Source of the DNA: Bryobacterales bacterium | Lineage (GTDB): Bacteria; Acidobacteriota; Terriglobia; Bryobacterales; Bryobacteraceae | Assembly: GCA_016789785.1 (NCBI GenBank) | Contig: JAEUQE010000248.1 | Span: forward strand, 1 to 12,522 | Direction: 5' to 3' | Length of the DNA stretch: 12,522 nucleotides | Notes under the pieces: generated by a model | Seen by the model: only the letters and a program-made list of their open reading frames with translations | The model's database searches: none | Told to the model about the DNA's origin: nothing | In this document: positions 5,888 to 12,522 of the stretch, one piece after another | Numbering within the stretch: position 1 is the stretch's first letter | Layout: each line of letters begins with the position of its first letter | Made by a program: the position numbers and the translations under genes

Positions 5888-7363
5888 ATGACGCATGTTT
5901 CCGTGACTCGAACCAACATCTTATTGACGCCCGATCCGTCCAGAGTGCTGTTGCGCCCCTTCGTTCCCGGCGATGCTGGCCGGATGCGCGACATCGCGGC
6001 CCGGGTCCTGGCGATCCCCGAAGAGCAGGCGCACGAGCTACTGGCGGAGGTGCTTGCCGGCTTTGCATCCCGCCATCAGCATCTGTCCGCCATCATGCGC
6101 GAGCGCTTTGAGCAAGTCCGGGAATATCTGCCACAAGGCGTTACGCCTTCGGAAACGCAGCGGCTCCTCATCGGCGCTTACTTCCTGGCGGAGTATGCCG
6201 TGGAGTCGGCCGCCTTGTTCAATCCGTCGCTGGTGCCGCATCCGGATCAGAGCGGCGTTCCCGACGGCGCGGTGCGAATCGTTCTGAGCCTGCGCGCCAC
6301 TGGCGAAGGCCACATCTCTTCCGTCACTTTTCGCTGCGGCACCATCCACTCGGATCACAGGATCGATCTAGTCACGCCCGCGGGCATGTTGACCGAAGCG
6401 CGCCAGATCCCGAACCCGGTGTACGAAAACGGCCTCTTCGCAAGGAGGCTTCGGGAGATGGGACTCACGGGCAACTTCGTCAACGAAGTAATGGGGATGC
6501 TGCGGGAGACTTTCTCGCTGGATGAACTTCGCGCCACCCTTGATATCCGCCTTCATCAGGCAGAACTGGCGCAAGGCCTGCTGCATGAGGACAAGGTCAC
6601 CGCGGATGGCATCTGGGCGTTGGCGCGATCGAACTACGAAGTACAATTCCGGCCTGACCAGCAGCTCTCCGAGAGAATCCTGTTCCCCGCCACGCCATCG
6701 CAGCGCAACGGGATTGAGGACGCACGTTTCGTCCACTTTCGCGACGAGGATGGCGCAGGCATTTACTATGCGACCTTCACCGCCTTTGATGGAAGGGCTG
6801 TCGTTCCCGAACTCGTGGAGACGGCGGACTTCGCGAGGTTCCGGTTCATCACACTGAACGGCCCCGCCGCGCAGAACAAGGGCATGGCTCTGTTTCCGAG
6901 GAGAATCAACGGACGCTTCGCCATGCTCTCCCGCCAGGACAACGAGAGCATCTCGATCATGTATTCAGACAACGTCCACTTCTGGAACGAGAGGCAAGTA
7001 CTGATGAGGCCATCGGCCCCATGGGAGTTGATTCAGATTGGGAACTGTGGCTCTCCCATGGAAACCAGTGCCGGCTGGCTGGTGCTGAGTCACGGTGTGG
7101 GGCCCATGCGGCGGTATTGCATCAGTGCGTTCCTCCTGGATCGTGACGACCCTGGCGTGATCATCGGATGCTTGCGGGAACCTCTGCTTCAGCCCGACCA
7201 CCGCGAACGCGAGGGTTACGTGCCGAATGTGGTCTATTCTTGCGGAGCCATGATTCACAACGGTGTCCTGGTCATCCCCTACGGGCTGTCCGATCGGGCT
7301 ACGGGCTTCGCCACGGTCCCGCTGGACGACGTGCTGGCGGCGATGGAGCCGCTTGGCCCGTGA
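5888..7363 (+). CDS. Long GH130-family protein (putative mannoside phosphorylase), 491 aa
   Basis: The catalytic five-bladed propeller appears to span residues about 110-491. GIEDAR (275-280) carries Asp278, the counterpart of the general acid in the GVEDPR motif of GH130. GNCGSPMETSAGWLVLSHGV (385-404) and GYVPNVVYSCGA (443-454) correspond to later family blocks, seen almost unchanged in the shorter paralogue at 8397-9344. An N-terminal region of about 110 helical residues and further inserts make it longer than the roughly 300-350 residues of simple members. GH130 enzymes mostly phosphorolyse beta-mannosides (beta-1,4 or beta-1,2) to mannose 1-phosphate; some are hydrolases. Which applies here cannot be read by eye. 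No signal peptide. I chose ATG 5888, seven bases after the previous stop, over an in-frame TTG at 5870 that would overlap it. Confidence 0.87.
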   Translation: MTHVSVTRTNILLTPDPSRVLLRPFVPGDAGRMRDIAARVLAIPEEQAHELLAEVLAGFASRHQHLSAIMRERFEQVREYLPQGVTPSETQRLLIGAYFLAEYAVESAALFNPSLVPHPDQSGVPDGAVRIVLSLRATGEGHISSVTFRCGTIHSDHRIDLVTPAGMLTEARQIPNPVYENGLFARRLREMGLTGNFVNEVMGMLRETFSLDELRATLDIRLHQAELAQGLLHEDKVTADGIWALARSNYEVQFRPDQQLSERILFPATPSQRNGIEDARFVHFRDEDGAGIYYATFTAFDGRAVVPELVETADFARFRFITLNGPAAQNKGMALFPRRINGRFAMLSRQDNESISIMYSDNVHFWNERQVLMRPSAPWELIQIGNCGSPMETSAGWLVLSHGVGPMRRYCISAFLLDRDDPGVIIGCLREPLLQPDHREREGYVPNVVYSCGAMIHNGVLVIPYGLSDRATGFATVPLDDVLAAMEPLGP

Positions 7364-8400
7364 GCGCGATCTACCGGAAGCGGAACCGTATCGCCGTGCT
7401 GTCGCCTGTGGCATGGCGCACGCCGCCACGCCATTACGGGGCGTGGGAGACAGTGGCAAGCAACATCGCGGAGGGGCTGGTCGCGCGTGGATGGGAAGTG
7501 ACCCTATTTGCCACCGGCGACTCCGTCACGCGGGCAAAGCTCCACTCGGTGGTGGAACGCGGCTATGAGGAGGATTCCTCGCTTGATCCCAAGGTGTCGG
7601 AGTACACGCACATCTCCGAAGCCTTCGAACAAGCTTCCGCTTTCGATTTGATTCATAGCCACTACGACTTCATGGCGCTGACTTATTCGCGTTTGGTGAG
7701 GACACCGGTACTCACAACAATTCACGGTTTCTCTTCCCCGCAGATCATGCCCCTTTACCGCAAGTACGGCGGAGGCTATTTCGTTTCGATTAGCAATTCG
7801 GACCGCGTGGCCGGGCTCAACTATGTGGCGACGGTTCACAACGGAATCGATCTGTCCCTTTACCCTCTCCAGCGCCAGCGGGGAACGGATCTGGTCTTTC
7901 TCGGCCGCATTCACCCGGACAAGGGATTGCACCTGGCAATCGCCGTGGCGCGGGCCGTGAACCTGCCTCTTCTCATCGCCGGCATCATCCAGGACCGTGT
8001 CTACTTCGAAGAGCAGGTGGCGCCGGAGCTGGATGATCAGATTCGATACTTGGGCGCGGTGGACGTAGCCGGAAAGAATGAGTTGTTTCGCCGCGCTCGA
8101 GCCGTGCTGCATCTGAACACCGTGGCGGAACGCTTCGGCCTTGTATTGGCGGAAGCGAACGCCGCCGGTGTTCCCGTCATCGCCATGGACCTGGGGTCGT
8201 GCCGGGAGGTAATCGAGGATGGCAGGACGGGATTCCTCGTCCATGACGTCCGCGGAGCCGTGGAAGCGGTGGCGCGCACTGGAGAGATCGCGGCAACTCT
8301 CTGCCGCGAGCGCGTGGCACAGAGGTTCTCGACCGAAACGATGGTCCGGGGCTACGAGCAGGCTTACGAACGAGTATTCGAAATGGAAGGCTGGTCATGA
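7360..8400 (+). CDS. GT4 family glycosyltransferase, 346 aa
   Basis: Retaining GT-B glycosyltransferase, probably cytosolic and using a nucleotide-sugar donor. The N-terminal half has the GT4 acceptor-domain start SPVAWRTPPRHYGAWETVAS (15-34), IHSHYDFMAL (98-107) and TTIHGFSSPQ (119-128). The C-terminal half has VHNGIDLSLYP (159-169), FLGRIHPDKGL (180-190) and the complete E-x7-E motif ERFGLVLAE (Glu257 and Glu265), followed by VIEDGRTGFLV (284-294). Length is normal for the family. The GTG at 7360 overlaps the previous stop (GTGA, 7360-7363), which implies translational coupling and rules out upstream starts in the open frame, since these would run through the GH130 gene. Acceptor and linkage are unknown. 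Unlike the first glycosyltransferase in this operon, it keeps both glutamates, so the two are unlikely to be redundant. Confidence 0.92.
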   Translation: MSAIYRKRNRIAVLSPVAWRTPPRHYGAWETVASNIAEGLVARGWEVTLFATGDSVTRAKLHSVVERGYEEDSSLDPKVSEYTHISEAFEQASAFDLIHSHYDFMALTYSRLVRTPVLTTIHGFSSPQIMPLYRKYGGGYFVSISNSDRVAGLNYVATVHNGIDLSLYPLQRQRGTDLVFLGRIHPDKGLHLAIAVARAVNLPLLIAGIIQDRVYFEEQVAPELDDQIRYLGAVDVAGKNELFRRARAVLHLNTVAERFGLVLAEANAAGVPVIAMDLGSCREVIEDGRTGFLVHDVRGAVEAVARTGEIAATLCRERVAQRFSTETMVRGYEQAYERVFEMEGWS

Positions 8401-9344
8401 AAACCGAGATCATCAGGCGCTATGTCCACAACCCGATCCTCACCAAGGCCGCCGTTCCCTATCCGGTCGAGACCGTTCACAATGCGGCGGTGGTGAAACA
8501 CGGCAACGAGTACATCATGTTGTTTCGGTCGCATCTGCGGACGGGCAGGTCAATTCTTGGCCTCGCCCGCAGTGCGGACGGCTATCACTTTGAAGCTGAT
8601 GAGGCGCCGTTCCTGACGCCTGCAACCACAGGCCCATTCGCGGGGGAGGAAGCGTTCGGCGTCGAAGACCCTCGCATCACGCTGGTCAACGGTGAGTATC
8701 TGATCACCTACAGCGCCTACTCTTCTCACGGAGTGCGCACGGGGCTCGCCAGAACCACTGATTTCCTCAGCGTTGAACGGATCTCGCTGATCACCCAGGC
8801 CGACTACCGCAACACCGTCCTGTTTCCCGAGACGTTCAACGGGCTTTATGCCAGATTGGATCGCCCGCACTCGGGCATCGCTCCGTGGTCGATCTGGATC
8901 TCGTATTCTCCGGATCTGCGGTTCTGGGGAGAATCCAGGCTTGTGATGCAGCCACAGCCGTACCATTGGGACGAGGCGAAGATCGGCCCAGGCGCGCCGC
9001 CGATCAAGACCGCGGCGGGTTGGCTCTCCATTTATCACGGGGTATTTCAAACGATGGCCGGAGCAGTGTATCGTCTTGGTGTTGCGCTTCACGACCTTCA
9101 GGATCCTTCGATCGTCCTCGGTGCCGGCGACGAATGGATCCTCCAACCCGAAGCGCCGTGGGAGATCACGGGATACGTTCCGAACGTCGTGTTCTGTTGT
9201 GGAGCGGTTCCTGAGCCGGACGGCACGGTGAAGATCTACTGGGGAGGCGCGGACAGCGTGATGTGTGTGGGCGAGGCTTCACTGGCCGATCTGGTCGGGG
9301 TCTGCATCGAAAAGGGCAGGCCGCCGAGAGCGGCGGCGGTGTAG
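8397..9344 (+). CDS. GH130-family glycoside phosphorylase (mannoside-active, putative), 315 aa
   Basis: A canonical-length GH130 enzyme. Motifs in order: HNPIL (11-15), PVETVHNAAVV (23-33), FRSHLRTGRS (43-52), GVEDPRIT (88-95) with probable general acid Asp91, NTVLFPE (139-145), KIGPGAPPIKTAAGWLSIYHGV (start 195, His214), GYVPNVVFCCGAV (259-271) and IYWGGAD (280-286). Basic residues where phosphorylases bind phosphate (Arg44, Arg153, Lys204, His214 are candidates) remain, so phosphorolysis is more likely than hydrolysis; this is inferred. The expected reaction is reversible cleavage of a beta-mannoside to alpha-mannose 1-phosphate, beta-1,4 or beta-1,2 being the known options. No signal peptide, so the substrate must be intracellular or imported. 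ATG overlaps the preceding stop (ATGA, 8397-8400); last gene of the operon. Confidence 0.92.
   Translation: MKTEIIRRYVHNPILTKAAVPYPVETVHNAAVVKHGNEYIMLFRSHLRTGRSILGLARSADGYHFEADEAPFLTPATTGPFAGEEAFGVEDPRITLVNGEYLITYSAYSSHGVRTGLARTTDFLSVERISLITQADYRNTVLFPETFNGLYARLDRPHSGIAPWSIWISYSPDLRFWGESRLVMQPQPYHWDEAKIGPGAPPIKTAAGWLSIYHGVFQTMAGAVYRLGVALHDLQDPSIVLGAGDEWILQPEAPWEITGYVPNVVFCCGAVPEPDGTVKIYWGGADSVMCVGEASLADLVGVCIEKGRPPRAAAV
9320..9337 (+). terminator. GC-rich hairpin at the end of the glycan operon, weak terminator candidate
   Basis: GCCGCC-GAGAGC-GGCGGC forms a six-base-pair GC stem inside the last codons of the GH130 gene. There is no T-run after it, so intrinsic termination is doubtful; it may only stabilise the 3' end, or be a by-product of Ala/Arg codons. 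Confidence 0.18.
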
Positions 9345-9355
9345 TATCCGTCGTG

Positions 9356-9384
9356 TTGATGCTTCGCAAGAGTCAGCGTAACCT
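9356..9384 (+). promoter_or_regulatory. Weak candidate promoter for the ACT/HExxH gene pair
   Basis: TTGATG (9356-9361), 17 bases, TAACCT (9379-9384), about 31 bases before the TTG start of the ACT-domain gene. The -35 is good and the -10 poor. The 71-base gap here, after a series of overlapping genes, is the natural break between transcription units. Confidence 0.25.
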
Positions 9385-9415
9385 GCACTCTGCCGGAACG
9401 CGCTAAGCTCTTGGA

Positions 9416-9784
9416 TTGCGGATCCAGATCCAACCTGAACCGCTTGCAATCTGCCGGCTCGCGCCTGACGCGGCACCGCCAGAGTGGGCACGAGGCGCAT
9501 TCTGTTCCATCACGCGCAACGAAGACGAACTCTCGATCGTATGCGATGAATCCGAGATCCCCGCGGAGATTCATGCCGAGCGTGGCTTCCGCGCGCTCAA
9601 GGTGGTTGGACCTCTCGACTTCTCGCTGGTCGGTGTGCTGGCATCGATCGCAACGCCGCTGGCTCAGGCAGGCATCAGCATTTTCGCCATCTCGACATTC
9701 GATACCGACTACATCCTGATCCGCGAGCAGCAGCTTCCTTCCGCTGTGGCGGCACTGCGCGAAGCGGGGCACGAGGTTTCATGA
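9416..9784 (+). CDS. ACT-domain protein (CASTOR/ACT_7-like), 122 aa
   Basis: Residues about 58-122 have the beta-alpha-beta-beta-alpha-beta pattern of an ACT domain: LKVVGPLDFSLVGVLASIAT, then PLAQAGISIFAISTFDTDYI, a short helix PSAVAALREAG and a final strand. The N-terminal 55 residues, including WARGAFCSITRNEDELSIVC, fit the companion ACT-like domain of the small bacterial two-ACT proteins related to CASTOR. Such proteins are thought to bind amino acids; no ligand is established for this one. Probably a cytoplasmic sensor or allosteric partner. The start is a TTG at 9416 with little ribosome-site support, so it may be misplaced by a few codons, but the domain itself is complete. Its stop overlaps the ATG of the HExxH gene (ATGA, 9781-9784), which implies linked function. 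Confidence 0.82.
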   Translation: MRIQIQPEPLAICRLAPDAAPPEWARGAFCSITRNEDELSIVCDESEIPAEIHAERGFRALKVVGPLDFSLVGVLASIATPLAQAGISIFAISTFDTDYILIREQQLPSAVAALREAGHEVS

Positions 9785-10530
9785 AGCCAACGGTTGCGTC
9801 GTGGCTCGCGGAGGTTGAGGAACTCTCGGGCGGGCGGGCGGTGATTGTGCCTGTGGAGACCGATCGCGTGCAGAACACCATCTCCATTCCACCGCTTTTT
9901 CCAGGGCGCGATCTTGTCCGCGAGTTGCTCATGCAGGAGAGCTTCGTTGCGCAACTCATTCGCGCACATGCGCTGACGGTGAATACGGAGCGCAATGGCC
10001 AGCGCTTTCATTTCGTGCTGTTGAACATGGCGCTCGCGGATCAATGGGAGGCGCATCGCGAGCAGTTGCTGGCGCATGAGGCCGGACATTTGTGGCTCAA
10101 CGCGCTTGGCTACCGCTCGTTGAATGCAGATCCATCGAGCCCGCGGGCCTGCATCGCGACGCACGCCGCCGACATTGTGCAGCACGTTCTGATTCGCCAT
10201 GAGATGCAGCGCCGGGGCTTTGACATGAGCTTCTGGATTCGCAATCAGCAGGCGTGGTTGAAGCAGCTCGGCGACGCCGGCCGCGCGACGGTTGTGGGTT
10301 GCGAGCGGGCGCAAGCCGTCAGCCTGTGGGTGGACGGTGCGCTCGGCCTGAACGCGGAACTGTGGGCTGAGTGGCCGGAGTGGAATGCTCGAACGCGCGA
10401 AGCGTTCCCTGATCTGGTCCCGATTGGCGAGCGCATCGCGCGGTTTCTCAGCGGAATGGATCTGTGGGATCGATCGTTGTATGAGGCGGCGCTGGCGAGG
10501 GTGCTGGCAGAGCTTCAGCCGCTGGTGTGA
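9781..10530 (+). CDS. HExxH-motif protein, putative cytoplasmic metallopeptidase-like, 249 aa
   Basis: A single strong motif is visible: HEAGH at residues 99-103 inside a predicted helix (LLAHEAGHLWLNALG), the zinc-binding signature of gluzincin and related metallopeptidases. Candidate third ligands on the following helix are His128, His135, His140 and Glu141 (HAADIVQHVLIRHE). There is no signal peptide or membrane segment. I cannot assign a peptidase family, and a single HExxH is insufficient proof of proteolysis; a non-peptidase metal protein remains possible. It is translationally coupled to the ACT-domain gene upstream, raising the possibility that the two form a ligand-controlled pair. 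A long open frame on the other strand across this region is rejected because its composition is that of an antisense frame. Confidence 0.75.
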   Translation: MKPTVASWLAEVEELSGGRAVIVPVETDRVQNTISIPPLFPGRDLVRELLMQESFVAQLIRAHALTVNTERNGQRFHFVLLNMALADQWEAHREQLLAHEAGHLWLNALGYRSLNADPSSPRACIATHAADIVQHVLIRHEMQRRGFDMSFWIRNQQAWLKQLGDAGRATVVGCERAQAVSLWVDGALGLNAELWAEWPEWNARTREAFPDLVPIGERIARFLSGMDLWDRSLYEAALARVLAELQPLV

Positions 10531-10557
10531 GCGAGGCAGAGCCGCTATCGTGGATGT

Positions 10558-11319
10558 ATGCGACGGGCATTCGCAGCACTCTTGCTTGTGGCGATGCGGC
10601 TCGCAGCCGTGGACGAGGATCCGGCGTGTTTCGGGAAGCCGGGCATCGCGTGGACATGGGTGGAAGGCAAGGGCGGCGAATGCGGGGCATCGGAACCAGC
10701 GGCTCTCGACACCCTGAAAGACGCCAAATACTGGCTGCGAAGCAAGGATCGGTTTGCGGGAGAGTTGGGCTGGAGTTTCCGATCGGCCAATGTACAACTG
10801 AATGCTTTCTTCGAAGACCTCGGCGCACTCGGTGTTCACGACATCAAGATGATCCGCTATCGAGATGGTGAGAACGAGTGCGCTGGTGTGCTGGTGGCGC
10901 GAGGCAACGATGGCCGCTACCGGGCGTTGTTGAAATGGAGCGGCGACATGCCGGCACCCGAGATCCATGACACTGGCTATGGCAAGGTGCTCGTCCTGCA
11001 ACGGAACTTCGGAGTCCTCTACCCACTGGTGAGCACCTGGGCTTGGCTTGACACGCCCGTGGGCCCGGTGCGCGTTGACACGGCTGGCGCGATGCGGGAA
11101 GCGCTCGACAAGGTTTCGAAGAACCACAATCATTACCACACGGCGTTTGATTGGAAAGCTCTGCACTGCGCCGCCGGCGCGTGGGAAGGGGCTCATCGCA
11201 ACAAGATCAGCGTAAACAAGACGCTGAGTGTATTGTTCACGATCGAGGCCGCGCGTTTGGTTCCGAAGCGGGTAGTGCTCACGGTCCGGGATTCAAAAGA
11301 GCGCAGTGAGTGGCCATGA
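10558..11319 (+). CDS. Secreted protein of unknown function, 253 aa
   Basis: I do not recognise the family. The start MRRAFAALLLVAMRLAAVDE is a short signal peptide with probable cleavage near residues 16-18, so the mature protein is periplasmic or secreted. The mature part is mixed alpha/beta with Cys24, Cys42, Cys108 and Cys204, enough for two disulphides. Notable is the His/Asn cluster SKNHNHYHTAFDWKALHC (187-204), which might bind a metal. Residues 222-245 (TLSVLFTIEAARLVPKRVVL) form a final hydrophobic strand region. It follows the HExxH gene by 27 bases, possibly in one transcript, with no good Shine-Dalgarno next to the ATG; GAGG lies about 20 bases upstream. The 63-base gap after the stop contains a TACAAT (-10-like, 11351-11356) for the next gene, without a matching -35. 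Confidence 0.72.
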   Translation: MRRAFAALLLVAMRLAAVDEDPACFGKPGIAWTWVEGKGGECGASEPAALDTLKDAKYWLRSKDRFAGELGWSFRSANVQLNAFFEDLGALGVHDIKMIRYRDGENECAGVLVARGNDGRYRALLKWSGDMPAPEIHDTGYGKVLVLQRNFGVLYPLVSTWAWLDTPVGPVRVDTAGAMREALDKVSKNHNHYHTAFDWKALHCAAGAWEGAHRNKISVNKTLSVLFTIEAARLVPKRVVLTVRDSKERSEWP

Positions 11320-11382
11320 CAGCGTAGCACACACGCACGCACCGCCACGGTACAATAGCCGAAACAAGTCGTAAGGGTCCCT

Positions 11383-12522
11383 ATGCGTTTTCGTCCGAAC
11401 TACACTGCGCTTCCCGCGTTTTTCGTATGGGCCATTCTACAGGCTCAGGAATGCCGCCTCATTCCGATCACTCCGTCGCAGCCCGTTCCGAAAGTAGAAG
11501 AGGGCGAGCGGGCACTCGCGTCGGCAACGTTCCGCAGCACCGTGTTCGCTTTCGCGCTTTCTCCCCGCAACGAACCCTACTTCTTCGACACAGTGAATCG
11601 CATCCGGCGCGTGGACGCATCGGGGCGCATTGTCACCGTAGCAGGCAATGGAGACCGCGCGGAAACCATGGAGCCTGGGCCCGCACTGCAAACTGCGTTG
11701 CCCCCCGTTGGTCAAATGGCGTTCTCGCCGTCGGGCGTATTGCACTTCAGCTCGGCTGGCCGGGTGATGCGCGTTGTGGAGGGGCGCATCGAAGTGGTAG
11801 CGGGTTCGGGACGTCCTGGCTTCAACCTGGAAGAAGGGCTGGCCGCCGATGTGAATCTCGGTAGTATTGCGAGCATTGCTTTTGCTCACAACGGCGACCT
11901 CATGCTCACCGATGGCTACAATCGCGTACGGCGGCTCGGTTCGGATGGCGTACTGAAGACGGTGGCGGGATCGGCTCGCATTGCGGCAGCCGCGGGACGC
12001 ACCGGCGATGATGGACCCGCCACGGAAGCCGCGCTCTCGTCGCCTCGCGAGATCTTTCCATTTCGCGACGGCTCGTTCTGGATCAAGGATCTTTCAGGCC
12101 GCCATCTGCGCATTGTCACTCCCGATGGCATCATTCGCACAGTGAACCAGAACTTCGTCGCCACTGTGAATCTGCTCGCGCTGGCCGATGGCTCGCCCGG
12201 AGCATTCACTGCGAATCTGGTCTATCCCGTGCGTGCGAATGGAACCATCGAGACGGGCGCCAGACCTTTCCCCGCATTCACTGGAACGCCACTTGCCGTG
12301 AGCAACGATGGCGCACTTTACTTCCTGGGCAATGAGCGCCCCGAGCAACGCAATCCTCTCGTGCGGCTGCACAACGGTGTACAGACGGTTGTGGCCGCGG
12401 CGCCGTCCGCACCGATCATCGACGGCCAGGCTGCGCCTTTCGGTACCTGGCTTGCCCGCAGCGGATCGTTGCTGTATGCAACGACACTGGAAAACCGTAC
12501 CGGCATTGTGGAACTGCGCCCT
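11383..12522 (+). CDS. Secreted beta-propeller (NHL-like) protein, C-terminus cut by window edge
   Basis: 380 codons are open from ATG 11383 to the end of the window. AAGGG lies five bases before the ATG. A hydrophobic start (residues 8-22, ALPAFFVWAILQAQ) suggests a signal peptide. Repeated blades follow: strands ending in TVAGNG (85-90), VVAGSGRPG (138-146) and TVAGSAR (193-199), separated by about 55 residues, with blade-core phrases RIRRVDASGRI (74-83) and NRVRRLGSDGVL (180-191) and GRHLRIVTPDGIIRTV (239-254). This spacing and the D-G/S-G-x-I/L turn fit NHL-type propellers, typical of secreted Solibacter/Bryobacter proteins, which often carry a C-terminal immunoglobulin-like domain that would lie beyond the window. 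Role unknown: binding or structural. No catalytic motif is visible. Confidence 0.85.
   Translation, partial: MRFRPNYTALPAFFVWAILQAQECRLIPITPSQPVPKVEEGERALASATFRSTVFAFALSPRNEPYFFDTVNRIRRVDASGRIVTVAGNGDRAETMEPGPALQTALPPVGQMAFSPSGVLHFSSAGRVMRVVEGRIEVVAGSGRPGFNLEEGLAADVNLGSIASIAFAHNGDLMLTDGYNRVRRLGSDGVLKTVAGSARIAAAAGRTGDDGPATEAALSSPREIFPFRDGSFWIKDLSGRHLRIVTPDGIIRTVNQNFVATVNLLALADGSPGAFTANLVYPVRANGTIETGARPFPAFTGTPLAVSNDGALYFLGNERPEQRNPLVRLHNGVQTVVAAAPSAPIIDGQAAPFGTWLARSGSLLYATTLENRTGIVELRP

Noticed and set aside
5365..5994. Minus-strand open frame of 209 codons
   Set aside because: Antisense to the end of the fusion enzyme and the start of the GH130 gene; no domain or ribosome site.
7168..7359. 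Upstream extension of the second GT4 gene
   Set aside because: The open frame extends 64 codons into the GH130 gene, but that part has antisense/shadow composition; the GTG at 7360 sits on the GTGA overlap and directly before the conserved GT4 start.
7504..8244. Minus-strand open frame of 246 codons
   Set aside because: Antisense to the second GT4 glycosyltransferase, whose motifs are complete; no protein-like features of its own.
9709..11196. Long (495-codon) minus-strand open frame
   Set aside because: It runs antisense to three plus-strand genes supported by an ACT domain, an HExxH motif, a 4-base overlap and a signal peptide. Its translation is rich in Arg, His, Pro and Gln, typical of the antisense frame of GC-rich genes, with no recognisable domain.
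1..12522. Mobile element, CRISPR, toxin-antitoxin or phage-defence locus
   Set aside because: No transposase or integrase, no repeat-spacer array, no nuclease or toxin motifs. The XRE regulator beside a small protein gene resembles a toxin-antitoxin layout superficially, but the regulator is 293 residues long, heads a five-gene glycan operon, and the small protein is a two-helix membrane protein on the opposite strand.

Overview
The window looks like part of an Acidobacteriota chromosome, most likely of the Solibacter/Bryobacter type. This is inferred from the GC-rich sequence, a secreted DUF1587/planctomycete-type cytochrome c protein at the left edge, a secreted beta-propeller protein with repeated 'VAG' turns at the right edge, and a long XRE-type regulator whose C-terminal half I associate with this phylum. 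No rRNA, tRNA, CRISPR array, insertion sequence or phage gene was seen.

Left arm (1-2530, minus strand): a truncated exported c-type cytochrome/DUF1587 protein (1-1476), a conserved-looking protein of unknown function (1803-2216), and a two-helix membrane protein of 81 residues (2285-2530) with a strong Shine-Dalgarno sequence.

Control region (2531-2713): a near-consensus sigma70 promoter points left (TTGACA, 17 bases, TATTAT). Its -10 hexamer is exactly the six-base spacer of an inverted repeat TTAACC-N6-GGTTAA. A second copy, TTAACC-N6-GGTTTA, lies 65 bp away and ends on the start codon of the divergent regulator gene. The natural reading is that the XRE protein represses the leftward genes and controls its own operon.

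Centre (2714-9344, plus strand): five tightly packed genes, four of five junctions-to-neighbours being 4-base stop/start overlaps or a 7-base gap. The order is XRE regulator; GT4 glycosyltransferase fused to an (alpha/alpha)-barrel-like domain; long GH130-type protein; second GT4 glycosyltransferase; short canonical GH130 protein. None has a signal peptide, and there is no transporter or secreted glycanase. The best interpretation is a cytoplasmic system that builds and phosphorolytically remodels or recovers an endogenous, probably mannose-containing, glycan. This is the most interesting content of the window; product and linkage cannot be read from sequence.

Right arm (9345-12522, plus strand): an ACT-domain protein overlapping by 4 bases a cytoplasmic HExxH protein, then a secreted protein of unknown function, then a truncated secreted beta-propeller protein. 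These look like a separate unit from the glycan operon.
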